Shown: in pieces, positions 37,989 through 47,185 of the stretch | Numbering within the stretch: the stretch's first letter is position 1 | How the letters are laid out: each line of letters begins with the position of its first letter | DNA from: Maritalea mobilis | Lineage (GTDB): Bacteria > Pseudomonadota > Alphaproteobacteria > Rhodobacterales > Rhodobacteraceae | DNA length: 64,000 bases | Assembly: GCF_019800885.1 (NCBI RefSeq) | Contig: NZ_JAHVKE010000004.1 | Location: 248,001 to 312,000 of the forward strand | Direction: 5' to 3' | Made by a program: the position numbers and the translations under genes | The notes under the pieces: model-generated | What the model saw: only the letters and a program-made list of their open reading frames with translations | Database searches by the model: none | Told to the model about the DNA's origin: nothing

Positions 37989-40183
37989 TGTCCGCCCCTT
38001 TCCGGATGCCGATCAAGATCTTTCTTGAAAAGGACTACTATTTCGAGATCGGCGTCCGTAAAGGTCGTGTGCTGGAACTTCGCAAAGAAGGCTACTTCGT
38101 CTTCTGGGAGGCGTGGACGGACCCGAGTACGGGCGAGTGTCATGAAAGCGCCACGGGCGTAATCACCTACGACGCGATCGTCACAGAGAACAACTACGGC
38201 AAGCTGAAAATTCTCAGTCGGCCGTCAGCGAAGCCTGTCGATCCCAAGCGGGTCCGCCGAAGCGAGAGGGTCTTGGTTGAAATCGCTCGGCAGCGATTCC
38301 GAAAGCAGTATGTCCTCGCGGTTCAGCAAATGCTTGACGACGGGGACCTCAAGCTTACGCGAGACGACTTCGACGCAAAGATTGTCCAGATCGTTGCACG
38401 CGGCACGAGGCGGTATGAAGAATACCGCGCAGCCCAAGCAATGCGCGAAAAGAAACGGGGCGGCACCAAGGTCCAGAAGTCAAAGAAAGAAATCGAGCGT
38501 ACTGCCGAATTTCACCATGGTTATAAGAGCGGCCATACCATGTGGAAATGGTACTGGCAGTGGAAAAACGAGGGTGACGACGGACTATTCGACAAATATC
38601 GCAACTGCGGGAAATACAGGCGCTACGACGATGCTACGGAGGCCTTCATCGTCCGCGTCCTCAACACACTTTGGGACGAGGAACGCGTCACGATCAAGTC
38701 CTTGGTAGAAAGCGTACAAGCTGCGATTGACGCCAGGAACGAGGAGCTCGAGCGAATGCCCGTCCCTGCTCCAAAGCTAAAGAAGGCTGGCTACGACTAC
38801 ATCCACCGCCTGATCAAGGAGTACGCTCCACTCGACCACAAGATCCGCAAGTCTGGCTGGGAAAAGGCCTACAAAGACTATCACACGCTCGGGGTCGGCA
38901 TTCAGACATCCCGCGCCTTGGAACGGGTCGAGATCGATGAGTATACGGTTGACCTTTTCGTCTTGATGGAAGCGACGGGGCTATTCGACATCCTTCCTGC
39001 CTCAATCAAACAGATTCTCGAGCTTGACGGAAAGGCGCGCCGGGTCACGCTATCCGCGGCGATTGACGTGCATACGCGGTGCCTGCTGGCACTGCAGATC
39101 GTGCCTGAGGGAACGGACGGCTCGCTCCGGCATACCTTAGAAATGATCTATTCGGACAAGTCGCCGATTGCTGACGCAGCGGGAGCGAAATTTGGCTGGC
39201 CTATGGGAGGAGCGCCGGGAACAATCGTTCTCGACCGGGGTCCTGAATACATCACAGATGACGCTTACGACATCCTCGCCGGGCTTGGCATCACCAACCT
39301 CGGAGCACCTGCGGGAAAACCTTGGCTGAAACCGTTCATCGAGAGGGTCTTCCGGACTATTCACCAGGACCTCTTGCTACGGTTTTCAGGGCGCGCATTC
39401 AGCAATGTCGTCGAACGAGGTGAGAATGATTCCGAAAAACGCGCATCTCTGACCTTGGAAGCCTTCTTGGGTTGGTTGGTTCGATGGACCGTCGATGCGT
39501 ACCACACGAAAGAGCATGCCGCCCTAGGCATGTCACCTGCTCAAGCTTGGGCCGAGGCGACGAAGGAACATACGCCGCCAAGCCTGGCAAACAACGAAAT
39601 GCGCGAAGTATTCGGCACTCGAATGCGACGCAAGCTCAATCGAAGAGGTTTGCGCGTGGCCGGCATCTACTACCAAACGGGTGAAACCATGAAGAATTTT
39701 GTGGATGGGACCAAAAGCATTTTTGAGGTGCGTCGCTGGCATGGTGATGTCGGGACCATCGATGTGCGAGCGGACAACGGGCCTTGGGAAGCTGTTTCGG
39801 CTTGCGACCCCAAATGGATCGGCAAAACCGAGATCGATCGCCTTGCGCATTTCGAAAAGTGCGCGGGCGAAGATGAGGACGAGCGCAAAGCGCGTCGAGA
39901 TTTTATCAACGCGGCAAACGATGAGTCATATCGGCTAAAGCGACTTCTTGGGCTGATTGCCCTGCCGAAAACCGCGGATGAGTTGGCAAAGAATACTGAA
40001 CGCATGATGCGTTTCGCAGATACGGCCGAGCGCCAGCATGCGGCAGGGGAATACCGGGGGCTACTGGACGACTTGGATGACGGCACGGAGTTCGATGGCG
40101 CCGGGTCCGCTCCTGAAGGTTTAAGCGTGATTGATGACCTCCGGGGCGATCAGAACTTTTCGGAAGAGGACTCAATGGAATGA
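37988..40183 (+). CDS. tnsB: TnsB-like DDE transposase
   Basis: A 731-residue Mu/TnsB-type transposase (rve family) that binds the end repeats and joins 3' ends to target DNA. The DDE triad is readable: Asp317 (VEIDEYTVD), Asp416 (IVLDRGPEY) and Glu452 (KPFIERVFRT), with the D-to-E spacing of about 35 expected. The N-terminal 280 residues contain helix-turn-helix-like segments, and a Mu-type C-terminal beta-barrel follows with GLRVAGIYYQTGE. ATG 37988 overlaps the tnsA stop; the upstream TTG 37985 is less likely. Overlaps tnsC by ATGA. Confidence 0.92.
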   Translation: MSAPFRMPIKIFLEKDYYFEIGVRKGRVLELRKEGYFVFWEAWTDPSTGECHESATGVITYDAIVTENNYGKLKILSRPSAKPVDPKRVRRSERVLVEIARQRFRKQYVLAVQQMLDDGDLKLTRDDFDAKIVQIVARGTRRYEEYRAAQAMREKKRGGTKVQKSKKEIERTAEFHHGYKSGHTMWKWYWQWKNEGDDGLFDKYRNCGKYRRYDDATEAFIVRVLNTLWDEERVTIKSLVESVQAAIDARNEELERMPVPAPKLKKAGYDYIHRLIKEYAPLDHKIRKSGWEKAYKDYHTLGVGIQTSRALERVEIDEYTVDLFVLMEATGLFDILPASIKQILELDGKARRVTLSAAIDVHTRCLLALQIVPEGTDGSLRHTLEMIYSDKSPIADAAGAKFGWPMGGAPGTIVLDRGPEYITDDAYDILAGLGITNLGAPAGKPWLKPFIERVFRTIHQDLLLRFSGRAFSNVVERGENDSEKRASLTLEAFLGWLVRWTVDAYHTKEHAALGMSPAQAWAEATKEHTPPSLANNEMREVFGTRMRRKLNRRGLRVAGIYYQTGETMKNFVDGTKSIFEVRRWHGDVGTIDVRADNGPWEAVSACDPKWIGKTEIDRLAHFEKCAGEDEDERKARRDFINAANDESYRLKRLLGLIALPKTADELAKNTERMMRFADTAERQHAAGEYRGLLDDLDDGTEFDGAGSAPEGLSVIDDLRGDQNFSEEDSME

Positions 40184-41160
40184 CTATCCCTGAAACAAAC
40201 ATGGTTCCATTGGATACAATCAGCGCGAAGCTGGTTTGGTTGAGAGACCGCTACTGGCGGTTTGGGCAGGAAGAAACGCTCGATGACGCGTTGCTCGACC
40301 TTTTTGAGGTGGATGACGAAGGGCAGATGACCGACGAACCCCGTCGCGATCCGCTCACCGGTGAGACCGAGGGGCTCATGGTCCTCGGCATGTCCGGCGG
40401 CGGCAAGACAGCGCTTCTCAAGCGCACCTTGCGGGCCAATCCCATCCTGACCGAATTCAGCATCGATGAGCCGGGCAACACGCTTTTCATCACCGTGCCG
40501 CCCGAGGCGACCATCAAGAAGCTGGCCGAGATCATCCTCTCAGAAACCGGCTATAAAAAGATCGACCCCCGTTTGCGTGCAGCGGATGCTTGGGAGATGG
40601 CGCGGCACCGGCTCGGTGTGGTCGGCATCTGCGCCGTAGTTATCGACGAATGCCATCATATCCTGCGGCCTGGTCAAGGTCGTGACGTTCTGGCAGCCAT
40701 TCAGGCCTTGAAACACATCATGCAGTCGCAGCACCCGGTAGCGCTGATTATTGCAGGCGTACCCGCCTTGCGTGACGCCCTTCTCTCCGAACCTTCTGGC
40801 GAGACCTACCGTCGGTTCAGCGAGTTGCACCTCGCCAGCATCCGGCCTGGCACCAGATCGGCGCGGCTATTCGAGACCAACTTCAGAAAGTCGGCGGAGA
40901 TCCTCGGGTTGGATGTCGATGAGGCGGACGATTTTCCCGAACGCATCTTGTTCGCGACAGGAGGACAGATCGGCAAGAGCGTGAAGCTTGCCAAGAACAT
41001 CTTGCGCGGTGCTGTGACCCGGCAGCGCGACACGCTTTGCCTCGAAAGCGCGGAACGCGTGTTCCGGAAGTCAAACGTCCAGCATACTTTGACACCCTTC
41101 GATACTGCGCCGTGGCCAGAGGTGAGAAAGGAACTGGAAGCCATGGGATGGGGGCCGTGA
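40180..41160 (+). CDS. tnsC: TnsC/TniB-like AAA+ target-selection ATPase
   Basis: A 326-residue AAA+ ATPase linking the TniQ-marked target to the transposase and mediating target immunity. Walker A is GMSGGGKTALL near residue 70 and Walker B is AVVIDECHHIL near residue 153. Sensor region ALIIAGVPAL follows, then an ETNFRKSAEI lid. ATG 40180 overlaps the tnsB stop, and the tniQ start overlaps this gene's stop. Length lies between TniB and Tn7 TnsC. Confidence 0.92.
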   Translation: MTIPETNMVPLDTISAKLVWLRDRYWRFGQEETLDDALLDLFEVDDEGQMTDEPRRDPLTGETEGLMVLGMSGGGKTALLKRTLRANPILTEFSIDEPGNTLFITVPPEATIKKLAEIILSETGYKKIDPRLRAADAWEMARHRLGVVGICAVVIDECHHILRPGQGRDVLAAIQALKHIMQSQHPVALIIAGVPALRDALLSEPSGETYRRFSELHLASIRPGTRSARLFETNFRKSAEILGLDVDEADDFPERILFATGGQIGKSVKLAKNILRGAVTRQRDTLCLESAERVFRKSNVQHTLTPFDTAPWPEVRKELEAMGWGP

Positions 41161-42632
41161 TGACCCTTTGGCCCCGTCTTTCCATTGACCCCGAAGAAAC
41201 GCTGCTCTCCTACGCCGACCGGCTTGGGCTTATGCACACCGGCCGGGGCATGGAGCGTCTTCTCGCGGATCTCGGTATCCGTCGGGACCACTTTGTCTCG
41301 GGCCGCGGGGAGGCCGTCCTTCGCTTGGCGGAAGCCACGGGGCAGGCCGTCGAAGTGCTTCAGAATATGGCGATTAGGGTGTTCCAGCGATGTGCATCCT
41401 TCCGTGGCGAGGACGTTTCGAAGACGTTTCTTTCGCCGCGCGCCGGCCGGTACTGTCCTGTTTGCCTTGCGGAAGACGGCCCAGAAGCGGAACGCCGCCA
41501 TCGACTGCTTTGGGGATTTCGCCATGTCAGCCGGTGTGACCGTCATGGCGTAATGTTGGCGGATGCGCCGATCAAAGACGCGACCAGCTTGCGCGTCGCG
41601 CTTGCAGGTGCGCCCCTCGCAGCGCCAACCGAGGCCGATGACGAGACGCCTGAATACCTGGTCTGGCTCCGGGAACGGATCCATGGCGAAAGCCTCTGCC
41701 GCGAAACCTGGCTGAATGAGCAGACCATTGAGCAGGTTTTCGCAGCGTCTGAGATGCTTGGGGGCATCCTCGAACACGGCCATGGCGTCTCAGTGACCAA
41801 ATTGAGCCCGGCCCAAACGGAAGCAGCTACCGATATCGGGTTCTCGATTTACCGCGAAGGGCCGGGAGCCATCGAGGAGGCACTCGACACGATCCGCTCC
41901 ATGTCACCGGCCAAGGCGGTTCAAGCTGGTCCTCTGGCCTACTATGGCAAACTGCACGATTGGTTGGACCGCAGGAGCAACTTTATCGATCCGGGCCCAA
42001 TCAAGGACATCTTGCGCGACCACATCGTCAAACATTCTGCCGTAGCCCCGGGTGAAACCGTTTTGGGTGTCGAGATTGCGCACAGGCGATTCCATACACT
42101 ACAGAGCTTGTCGTCCGAGGTTGGCATTGAACGGCCGCGTCTCTCGCGACTACTTCGAAAGATCGGCGAAATTCCAGAAGCTGCCACGGAACTCGACAGC
42201 GGAAACATGGTCTTCGAGGTTGCGCGGACGGTGCCCCTGATCGAGGCCTTCAAGACCGCCGTGCCTTTGTCGGCTGTCCCCGCATACATTGGCGCCAGTA
42301 AGCGCCAAGTTGAGATCCTCTACCGCGCTGGTATCCTGAAACCTTTAGTTCCGAGTAAAAGCCGTGGATCCGTGCGCAATGTGGTCTTCGCCAGAACCCA
42401 CTTGGACGAGTTCTTGGACAAACTGGCCGGATTTCCTGATTTGCCTGTTCTTGCTAGTCCCGATCTCCATCCGATTGCTTATGCGTGCCAGCATGGGGCA
42501 GGGCCGTTCGAAGAGGTTTTCGAGGGCATCCTAAACGGTCGGATCAGGTGTTTCCGCCATCCCGACAAGGCTGGCATCAGGTCCATTTATGTTGACGCGA
42601 AAGCCTTCAGTAGGACACGCGCGACTGCCTGA
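41160..42632 (+). CDS. tniQ: TniQ/TnsD-like target selector
   Basis: A 490-residue TniQ-family protein. The conserved N-terminus WPRLSIDPEETLLSYADRL is followed by a zinc-finger region, YCPVCLAEDGPE... and VSRCDRHGVML (CxxC...CxxH). The long C-terminal part, about 330 residues, contains several helix-turn-helix-like stretches (PRLSRLLRKIGEIPEA; VPAYIGASKRQVEILYRAGI). In Tn7 the longer homologue TnsD reads the 3' end of glmS; here the size and position suggest it reads the 3' end of the NDUFS4-like gene. The real start ATG 41160 overlaps the tnsC stop; the frame extends spuriously to 41037. Last gene before the right end. Confidence 0.9.
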   Translation: MTLWPRLSIDPEETLLSYADRLGLMHTGRGMERLLADLGIRRDHFVSGRGEAVLRLAEATGQAVEVLQNMAIRVFQRCASFRGEDVSKTFLSPRAGRYCPVCLAEDGPEAERRHRLLWGFRHVSRCDRHGVMLADAPIKDATSLRVALAGAPLAAPTEADDETPEYLVWLRERIHGESLCRETWLNEQTIEQVFAASEMLGGILEHGHGVSVTKLSPAQTEAATDIGFSIYREGPGAIEEALDTIRSMSPAKAVQAGPLAYYGKLHDWLDRRSNFIDPGPIKDILRDHIVKHSAVAPGETVLGVEIAHRRFHTLQSLSSEVGIERPRLSRLLRKIGEIPEAATELDSGNMVFEVARTVPLIEAFKTAVPLSAVPAYIGASKRQVEILYRAGILKPLVPSKSRGSVRNVVFARTHLDEFLDKLAGFPDLPVLASPDLHPIAYACQHGAGPFEEVFEGILNGRIRCFRHPDKAGIRSIYVDAKAFSRTRATA

Positions 42633-42659
42633 AACTTCTTCGATTTCGCCGCAATACTG

Positions 42660-42680
42660 ACCCGCTTCGGCGGGTTTTTT
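42660..42680 (+). terminator. Intrinsic terminator of the tns operon
   Basis: ACCCGC-TTCG-GCGGGT followed by six T, 27 bp after the tniQ stop. Confidence 0.9.
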
Positions 42681-42700
42681 GTTGTTGTCCTGCGTCCTGG

Positions 42701-42822
42701 TTCGCGGGATCATTGCCCGATTTTCGCGGGATCTTTACACCCATTTCTACAGGCCCAAATCTAAGATATTGTTTTTAATTGATTAATATCGGCGCCCCGA
42801 GACAACTTTGCCCCGTTTTTCA
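42701..42822 (-). repeat. Right transposon end with three TnsB-type sites
   Basis: Read inward on the minus strand: terminal TGAAAAACGGGGCAAAGTTG (from 42822), then GATCCCGCGAA at 42733-42723 and again at 42711-42701. The outer box is the inverted partner of the left end at 10647. Confidence 0.85.
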
Positions 42823-42826
42823 TGTG

Positions 42827-43560
42827 TGTAAATCGGGGCAAAGTTGTCTCGGAACCGGGGCAAAGATGTCGCGAAAGCAGGCCTCCATCCATATCTTGTG
42901 TGAGTAATAGCTTTGATGCGCATATGTAGCATTCGCGCATCTTTTGTGGTCGTGCCGTGTAGCCGTTGCTTACGCGCTGTTCTTCATCACTCACACTGAT
43001 CCTGTGCGGGCCCAAAAGTGGACTGATTGCGATCAGAGACTGTCTGACCTACGCATTCTGCTGCTATTCCGAACGAAGGCGATAAGTCGGTCGGTTCGGT
43101 TGTGTAGTGTAGAGACACAGAGATAGTGTCCATTTTGGGTATTTTTTGTCCATTCCGGCACGCTGCAAATGACCATTGCAGGTGAGTGATTTCGAAAAAG
43201 AAAATAAAAACAATTACTTGTCGAAGAGTGCTGTTTTTCTGGAGAAACGGACGCGTGCGACGCGGCAATGCGGTGCCGGTTTCAACAAGCAACAGTTAGC
43301 TGGACGGCGGGGCCGGTGGATCTGCACCTACCCGATCCCGCCCGATCCGCTCGTCATCTTGCGGCTCATGTTCAGCACTTCCGCCGGCCCTTTACGCTGC
43401 TGATCCGGCCTTTCGCGGCGATCGGCATTCGCGTGCGTCCCGGAACTTTCCCAACATCGTGACCGATACCTGTCGTCCTCCCACCGTGGAGGCAGGGCAC
43501 GTCGATCCAAGGACGCTACCGTCTTCTGCTCGTCGAGTAGACCGCCAAGCTGGAATGGGA
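42827..43560 (+). mobile_element. Left end of a second, related Tn7-like element (remnant)
   Basis: At 42827 a fresh left-type end begins, TGTAAATCGGGGCAAAGTTG, followed by ACCGGGGCAAAGATGTCGCG, in the same orientation as 10647. Further in, 43347-43560 aligns with 10800-11013 of the first element: CTCGTCATCTTG, a leader with CCGGCCTTTCGC, then TCGATCCAAGGACGCTACCG for TCGACCCAAGACCTCTATCC at the start of the AAA+ gene. The ATG has become ACG and a stop interrupts the next codons, so the gene copy is dead. It is cut off at about 43560 by an IS3-like fragment. The rest of the element is not recognisable in the window. Confidence 0.8.
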
Positions 43561-43563
43561 GCT

Positions 43564-44135
43564 ACCCCCCGAAATTCGGACACTGAAATAAGCTACGAAT
43601 TGCAGTGTTCTGATCTTCCACGAGAAGGAGATCAGAGATGTCGAAACGCAAGCAGCACGCGCCCGAGTTGAAGGTGAAGGTTGCGCTGGAGGTCTTGAAG
43701 GATGAGGAGACCGCTGCCGAGCTGGCGAGCCAGTTCGGGGTCCATCCGACGATGAACCACAAATGGAAACGTGCGCTGCTGGCGGGCACGTCCGGCATGT
43801 TCGGTTGCGGCGGTCGCATGAGGCCTGAGATCGATGAGGAGCAGGTGAAATAACTGCATGTCAAGATCGGGGAGTTGGCGGTGGCCAACTCTTTTTTTGC
43901 AACGAAAGCTCAAGCCTGGGGCGGGAAGTGAAGCGCGGCATGATCGAGGCTGATCACCCCCAACTGTTGATCGGCCAGCAGTGCAAGCTGCTATCGATCG
44001 CGCGCTCGCCCCTTTACTACAGGCCGAAGGGTGAGACCGAGCAGAACCTTTGCTTGATGCGTCAGATCGACGAGCAGTTCCTGGAGACGCCGTCCTTCGG
44101 TGTCCGGCAGATGACCTGGCATCTGGCGATGACGG
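43564..44135 (+). mobile_element. IS3-family remnant
   Basis: Left end GCTACCCCCCGAAATTCGGAC, then an OrfA (43638-43853) beginning MSKRKQHAPELKVKVALEVL with a helix-turn-helix (TAAELASQFGVHPTM). A nonsense change (TAA at 43851) cuts it and a frame change follows. OrfB (from about 43928) has lost everything after PSFGVRQMTWHL at about 44135, where a resolvase fragment begins. Confidence 0.8.
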
Positions 44136-44456
44136 GCCCCTCACAGGTGCGTTCGGAGATCCGCTCGCGTTCGAATTGTGCGATCGAGGCGAAGACATGG
44201 GAGACAAGTCGCCCGGCTGGGGTCGTCGTGGCGATGTCCTCGGCCAGAGACCGGAAGCCTGCACCACGTGTACCGATGGCTTCCACGATGTCGAGAAGAT
44301 CGCAAAGAGATCGAGCCAGGCGGCCATACTTGGTGACGACCATCACATCGCCCTGGCGGAGCTGGTCGATCATGAGATCGAGCTGCGGTTGCTCGCGCTT
44401 CGCCCCGGTCATCTTGTCGGTATAGATGCGCTCGGTCCGCCTGCCCGCAAGGCGTC
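44135..44456 (-). pseudogene. Serine resolvase/invertase fragment
   Basis: The minus strand encodes IYTDKMTGAKREQPQLDLM, then QGDVMVVTKYGRLARSLCDL and FASIAQFERERISER, the central part of a Tn3-type serine recombinase. The catalytic N-terminus and the DNA-binding C-terminus are missing. It is squeezed between the IS3 and IS5-family remnants. Confidence 0.8.
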
Positions 44457-45520
44457 GGCCTTGTTGCATAAATCGGGTGAGGGATTCATTGCATGAATCC
44501 AGCGTGATAGCTGGGAGGCATGACAAGTTGGGCCACGACGAAGTACAAGACCACGAACTGGTCGGCTTACAATGAGGCACTGAGGCGGCGCGGTTCGCTG
44601 ACAGTGTGGTTTGATCCCGATTTGGTGTGGAGGCCGCATCCGACGGGCAAGCGCGGTCGGCAACAGGCTTTCAGCGAAGAGGCCATCCAGACCGGCCTGA
44701 CGATGAAGGTCCTCTTTGGCACACCGCTTCGACAGGCGACCGTGTTCGTACAGAGCCTTCTACGCCTGCTCGGGTTGGACTGGACGGTGCCGGACTTCAG
44801 CACCCTGTGTCGACGTCAGCGGACGCTGAATGTGAGCACCCCCTATCGCGGCGGCAACGGGCCGCTGCACCTGCTGATCGACAGCACCGGCATCAAGGCC
44901 GCGGGTGAAAGCGAGTGGAACGCCCGCAAGCACGGCGGCCTCAAGCGGCGCATCTGGCGCAAGATACACATCGGGATCGACGAGGAAACGCTGGAGGTGC
45001 GGGCTCTCGAGGTCTCCGGCAGCAACATTGGTGATGCACCCATCTTGCCTGATCTGCTCGACCAGATCCCGACAGATGAGCGGATCGGTTCCGTGACCGC
45101 CCCCTCTCGGGATCATGCTCCGCATGACTCTGCCGGGCAGTGGACGGCGCCTACGACACCCGCAAATGCCATGAGGCGATTGCCGCCCGTAGGAACGCAA
45201 AGCCGTGGAAGCCGACGAGCCCAGGCGCCGTCGCCTGCAATGAAGCTCTGTGCGCCTCGAAGTACATGGGCCGTGCCATCTGGCGGCGTTGGAACGGCTA
45301 CCACCGCCGGAGCCGGGTCGAGACAAAGATGAACAGCATCAAGCTGCTCGGCCAATCCCTCATGGCGCGCGACTTCGATCGCCAGGTTGCAGAGCTGCAG
45401 GTCCGCATCTCAGTGCTCAATGGCTATACCGCGCTCGACATACCTGTCACGCAGCTCGTGGAATAAGTCCGTCTGGGGAAAGGGGCACTGCGATCAAACC
45501 TCGACTTGTGCAAAAGCGCC
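44457..45520 (+). mobile_element. IS5-family (IS903-group) element, copy 2
   Basis: Ends are GGCCTTGTTGCATAAATC (44457) and, on the minus strand from 45520, GGCGCTTTTGCACAAGTC. The transposase starts at ATG 44520 (MTSWATTKYKTTNWSAYNEA) and reads well through LLIDSTGIKAAGESEW and IRIGSVTA-type residues until a 41-bp insertion (45102-45142) breaks the frame. After it the reading resumes as DGAYDTRKCHEAIA and ends ALDIPVTQLVE at 45466. A small deletion is also likely near 45190. Confidence 0.88.
45102..45142 (+). repeat. 41-bp structured insertion unit C (inside IS transposase)
   Basis: CCCTCTCGGG, TCATGC-TC-CGCATGA, CTGCC-G-GGCAGTG. Removing it joins GSVTA and DGAYDTRKC exactly as in IS copy 1, which is uninterrupted at this position. 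Confidence 0.8.
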
Positions 45521-45700
45521 AGACTTGATCCTAGATCACGAAAAGCGAAATTCACCATTCGATCATCGGGCATAGCAACATGCCTGCAGCCGACGTGTCG
45601 CGATCGGGCTTTTGGCTGGTTAATCTTTGATCTCTGCTTAAGGGTATCGACGCAGGGGATAGGATAACCTCCCCTTCTTCAGCGATGGGACGACCGAGAC

Positions 45701-47185
45701 ATGATCGCCGACAAAACAAACCTATCCGACCTTCTGTATTCATTGGCCCGCGACCACGGGGACAAACCGGCGCTCGTGCAGCGCCTCAAGTCTGTGACCT
45801 ATGCGGAGTTGCCCTTGCAGGTCTCGCAGCTGGCACGCCAGATGGCCGTCGAGGGCGTTCATGCGGGGGATCATGTTGGCATCGCGCAACGTGACAGCCT
45901 CAATGTCGTCAAGGCGATGATGGCCGCTTGGATGCTGGACGCGGTTGCCGTGCCGGTAGACTTCCGGCTGAGGGGAGAAGACCGCGCGCGGCTTGTTGCG
46001 GATTTCGACCTTGCGGTGTTGTTCGAGGACCGTCCGATGCCGGGGCAGGACTATGCCTCAATCCAGTGGACCCCGGAATTCGAGGAAGACTGCGCGCGCC
46101 AGCCCAGCACGCCCTTGCCGACACAGGGGGGGAACCCTGCGCTGATCTCGTTGTCGTCGGGCACGACGGGCAGACCGTTGGGGGTCGTGATCAGCCATCG
46201 CACCATGATGATGCGGATGCTCAGTTACTCGATGGAATGTGCCTATCCGACGGGCGCGAAGTTCCTGAACGCCTTTCCTCTGTCGTTCTCGGCATCGCGC
46301 AATCACACGCTGGCACATTTGATGCGGGGCGGCACGATCCATTTCCATCCCCCCACCTTCGGGGCGAGCGAGCTCGCAGAGCGGATCAACGCCGAGGGCA
46401 TGACCTTTGTGTTTGCGGTGCCGGCGACCGTATCGGCACTGCTTGAGATCGCGGGGGAAAGAGAGGGGCCGCTCTTTCCGTCCGTCGAGATGATCTATTG
46501 CGGTGGGTCGGCCATCTCTGCACAGGACATGATCGCGGCTCATGAGAAACTCTCTCCCAATGTCATCCACTGCTATTCCTCGACGCTAACCGGCACGGTC
46601 TCGGTGTTAAGCGGCGAGAACGTCAGGGCGCGCGCCCAGACCTCTGGAAAGATCCTGCCGACTGTGCGGCTAGAGGTGGTGGATCCGAACGGCGACCCGC
46701 TGCCGGTCGGGGAAACCGGGGCCTTGCGGGTGCGCAGCCCGGGTCTTGCCGACGGGTTCTACAACGCCCGCGATCGCGAGGATGGAGACCGGATCAGGGA
46801 TGGCTGGGGCTATACTGGTGATATCGGCCATATCGACGAGGCCGGGTTCCTGACCATCGAGGGGCGCACGACGGACATGATCATACGGGGCGGACTGAAC
46901 GTGTTCCCGGCCGAGGTCGAGGCGGTCGTGGAAAACCTTGACGGCGTGTCCGAGGCAGTGGCCGTGGGCTTTCCCGACAAGGCGATGGGCGAAGAAATCG
47001 CGGTGTTCGTCGTGCCGCGCGCCGGTAATCTGGCAGAGGCCGATATCTTTGCGCAGTGCCAATTGGCCCTTCCGCCGGGGAAACGGCCATCGCGGGTCGA
47101 GATCGTCGAGAGCTTGCCCCGAAATACCAACGGCAAGATCCTGCGCCGGGACCTGAAGGCGCGGCTGGCAGGGCCGGAGGGCTAG
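45701..47185 (+). CDS. AMP-forming adenylating enzyme (acyl/aminoacyl ligase), first copy
   Basis: A 494-residue stand-alone member of the adenylate-forming superfamily (acyl-CoA synthetases, NRPS A domains). Core motifs are ISLSSGTTGRPLG near residue 150, IHCYSSTLTGTVS near residue 287, GYTGDIGHID near residue 370, RTTDMIIRGGLNVFP near residue 390 and the catalytic Lys in NTNGKILRRD near the end. The likely reaction is activation of an acid and loading on one of the nearby carrier proteins. It converges with, and overlaps by 4 bp, the carrier-thioesterase gene on the other strand. Substrate not predictable by eye. Confidence 0.88.
   Translation: MIADKTNLSDLLYSLARDHGDKPALVQRLKSVTYAELPLQVSQLARQMAVEGVHAGDHVGIAQRDSLNVVKAMMAAWMLDAVAVPVDFRLRGEDRARLVADFDLAVLFEDRPMPGQDYASIQWTPEFEEDCARQPSTPLPTQGGNPALISLSSGTTGRPLGVVISHRTMMMRMLSYSMECAYPTGAKFLNAFPLSFSASRNHTLAHLMRGGTIHFHPPTFGASELAERINAEGMTFVFAVPATVSALLEIAGEREGPLFPSVEMIYCGGSAISAQDMIAAHEKLSPNVIHCYSSTLTGTVSVLSGENVRARAQTSGKILPTVRLEVVDPNGDPLPVGETGALRVRSPGLADGFYNARDREDGDRIRDGWGYTGDIGHIDEAGFLTIEGRTTDMIIRGGLNVFPAEVEAVVENLDGVSEAVAVGFPDKAMGEEIAVFVVPRAGNLAEADIFAQCQLALPPGKRPSRVEIVESLPRNTNGKILRRDLKARLAGPEG

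Larger units (their letters stand above)
10647..42822 (+). mobile_element. Complete Tn7-like transposon carrying a defence island
   Basis: Left end reads inward TGTAAATCGGGGCAAAGTTG (10647 on), continuing TCTCGG. The right end read inward on the minus strand from 42822 is TGAAAAACGGGGCAAAGTTG, continuing TCTCGG: a 26-bp inverted repeat with two differences. Both ends carry inner copies of GATCCCGCGAA (10685-10695; two on the minus strand at 42701-42711 and 42723-42733), as expected for multiple TnsB binding sites. TGTGT is duplicated outside. The element holds tnsA, tnsB, tnsC and tniQ near its right end and about 26 kb of cargo, including two CBASS systems. No CRISPR array or Cas genes are present. 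Confidence 0.9.

Noticed and set aside
10647-42822. CRISPR-associated transposon
   Set aside because: No Cas genes and no repeat-spacer array anywhere in the element; TniQ is long, of the TnsD-like kind.
10647-42822. Tn5053/Tn402-type element
   Set aside because: A TnsA-like endonuclease gene starts the operon and there is no tniR resolvase; the resolvase fragment at 44135 lies outside and is a remnant.
10647-42822. Prophage or integrative conjugative element
   Set aside because: No integrase, phage structural or conjugation genes; the ends and operon are Tn7-like.
42827-42870. Extra TnsB site belonging to the first element's right end
   Set aside because: It has the left-end orientation, lies outside the target duplication, and is followed by a decayed copy of the left-end ATPase region.
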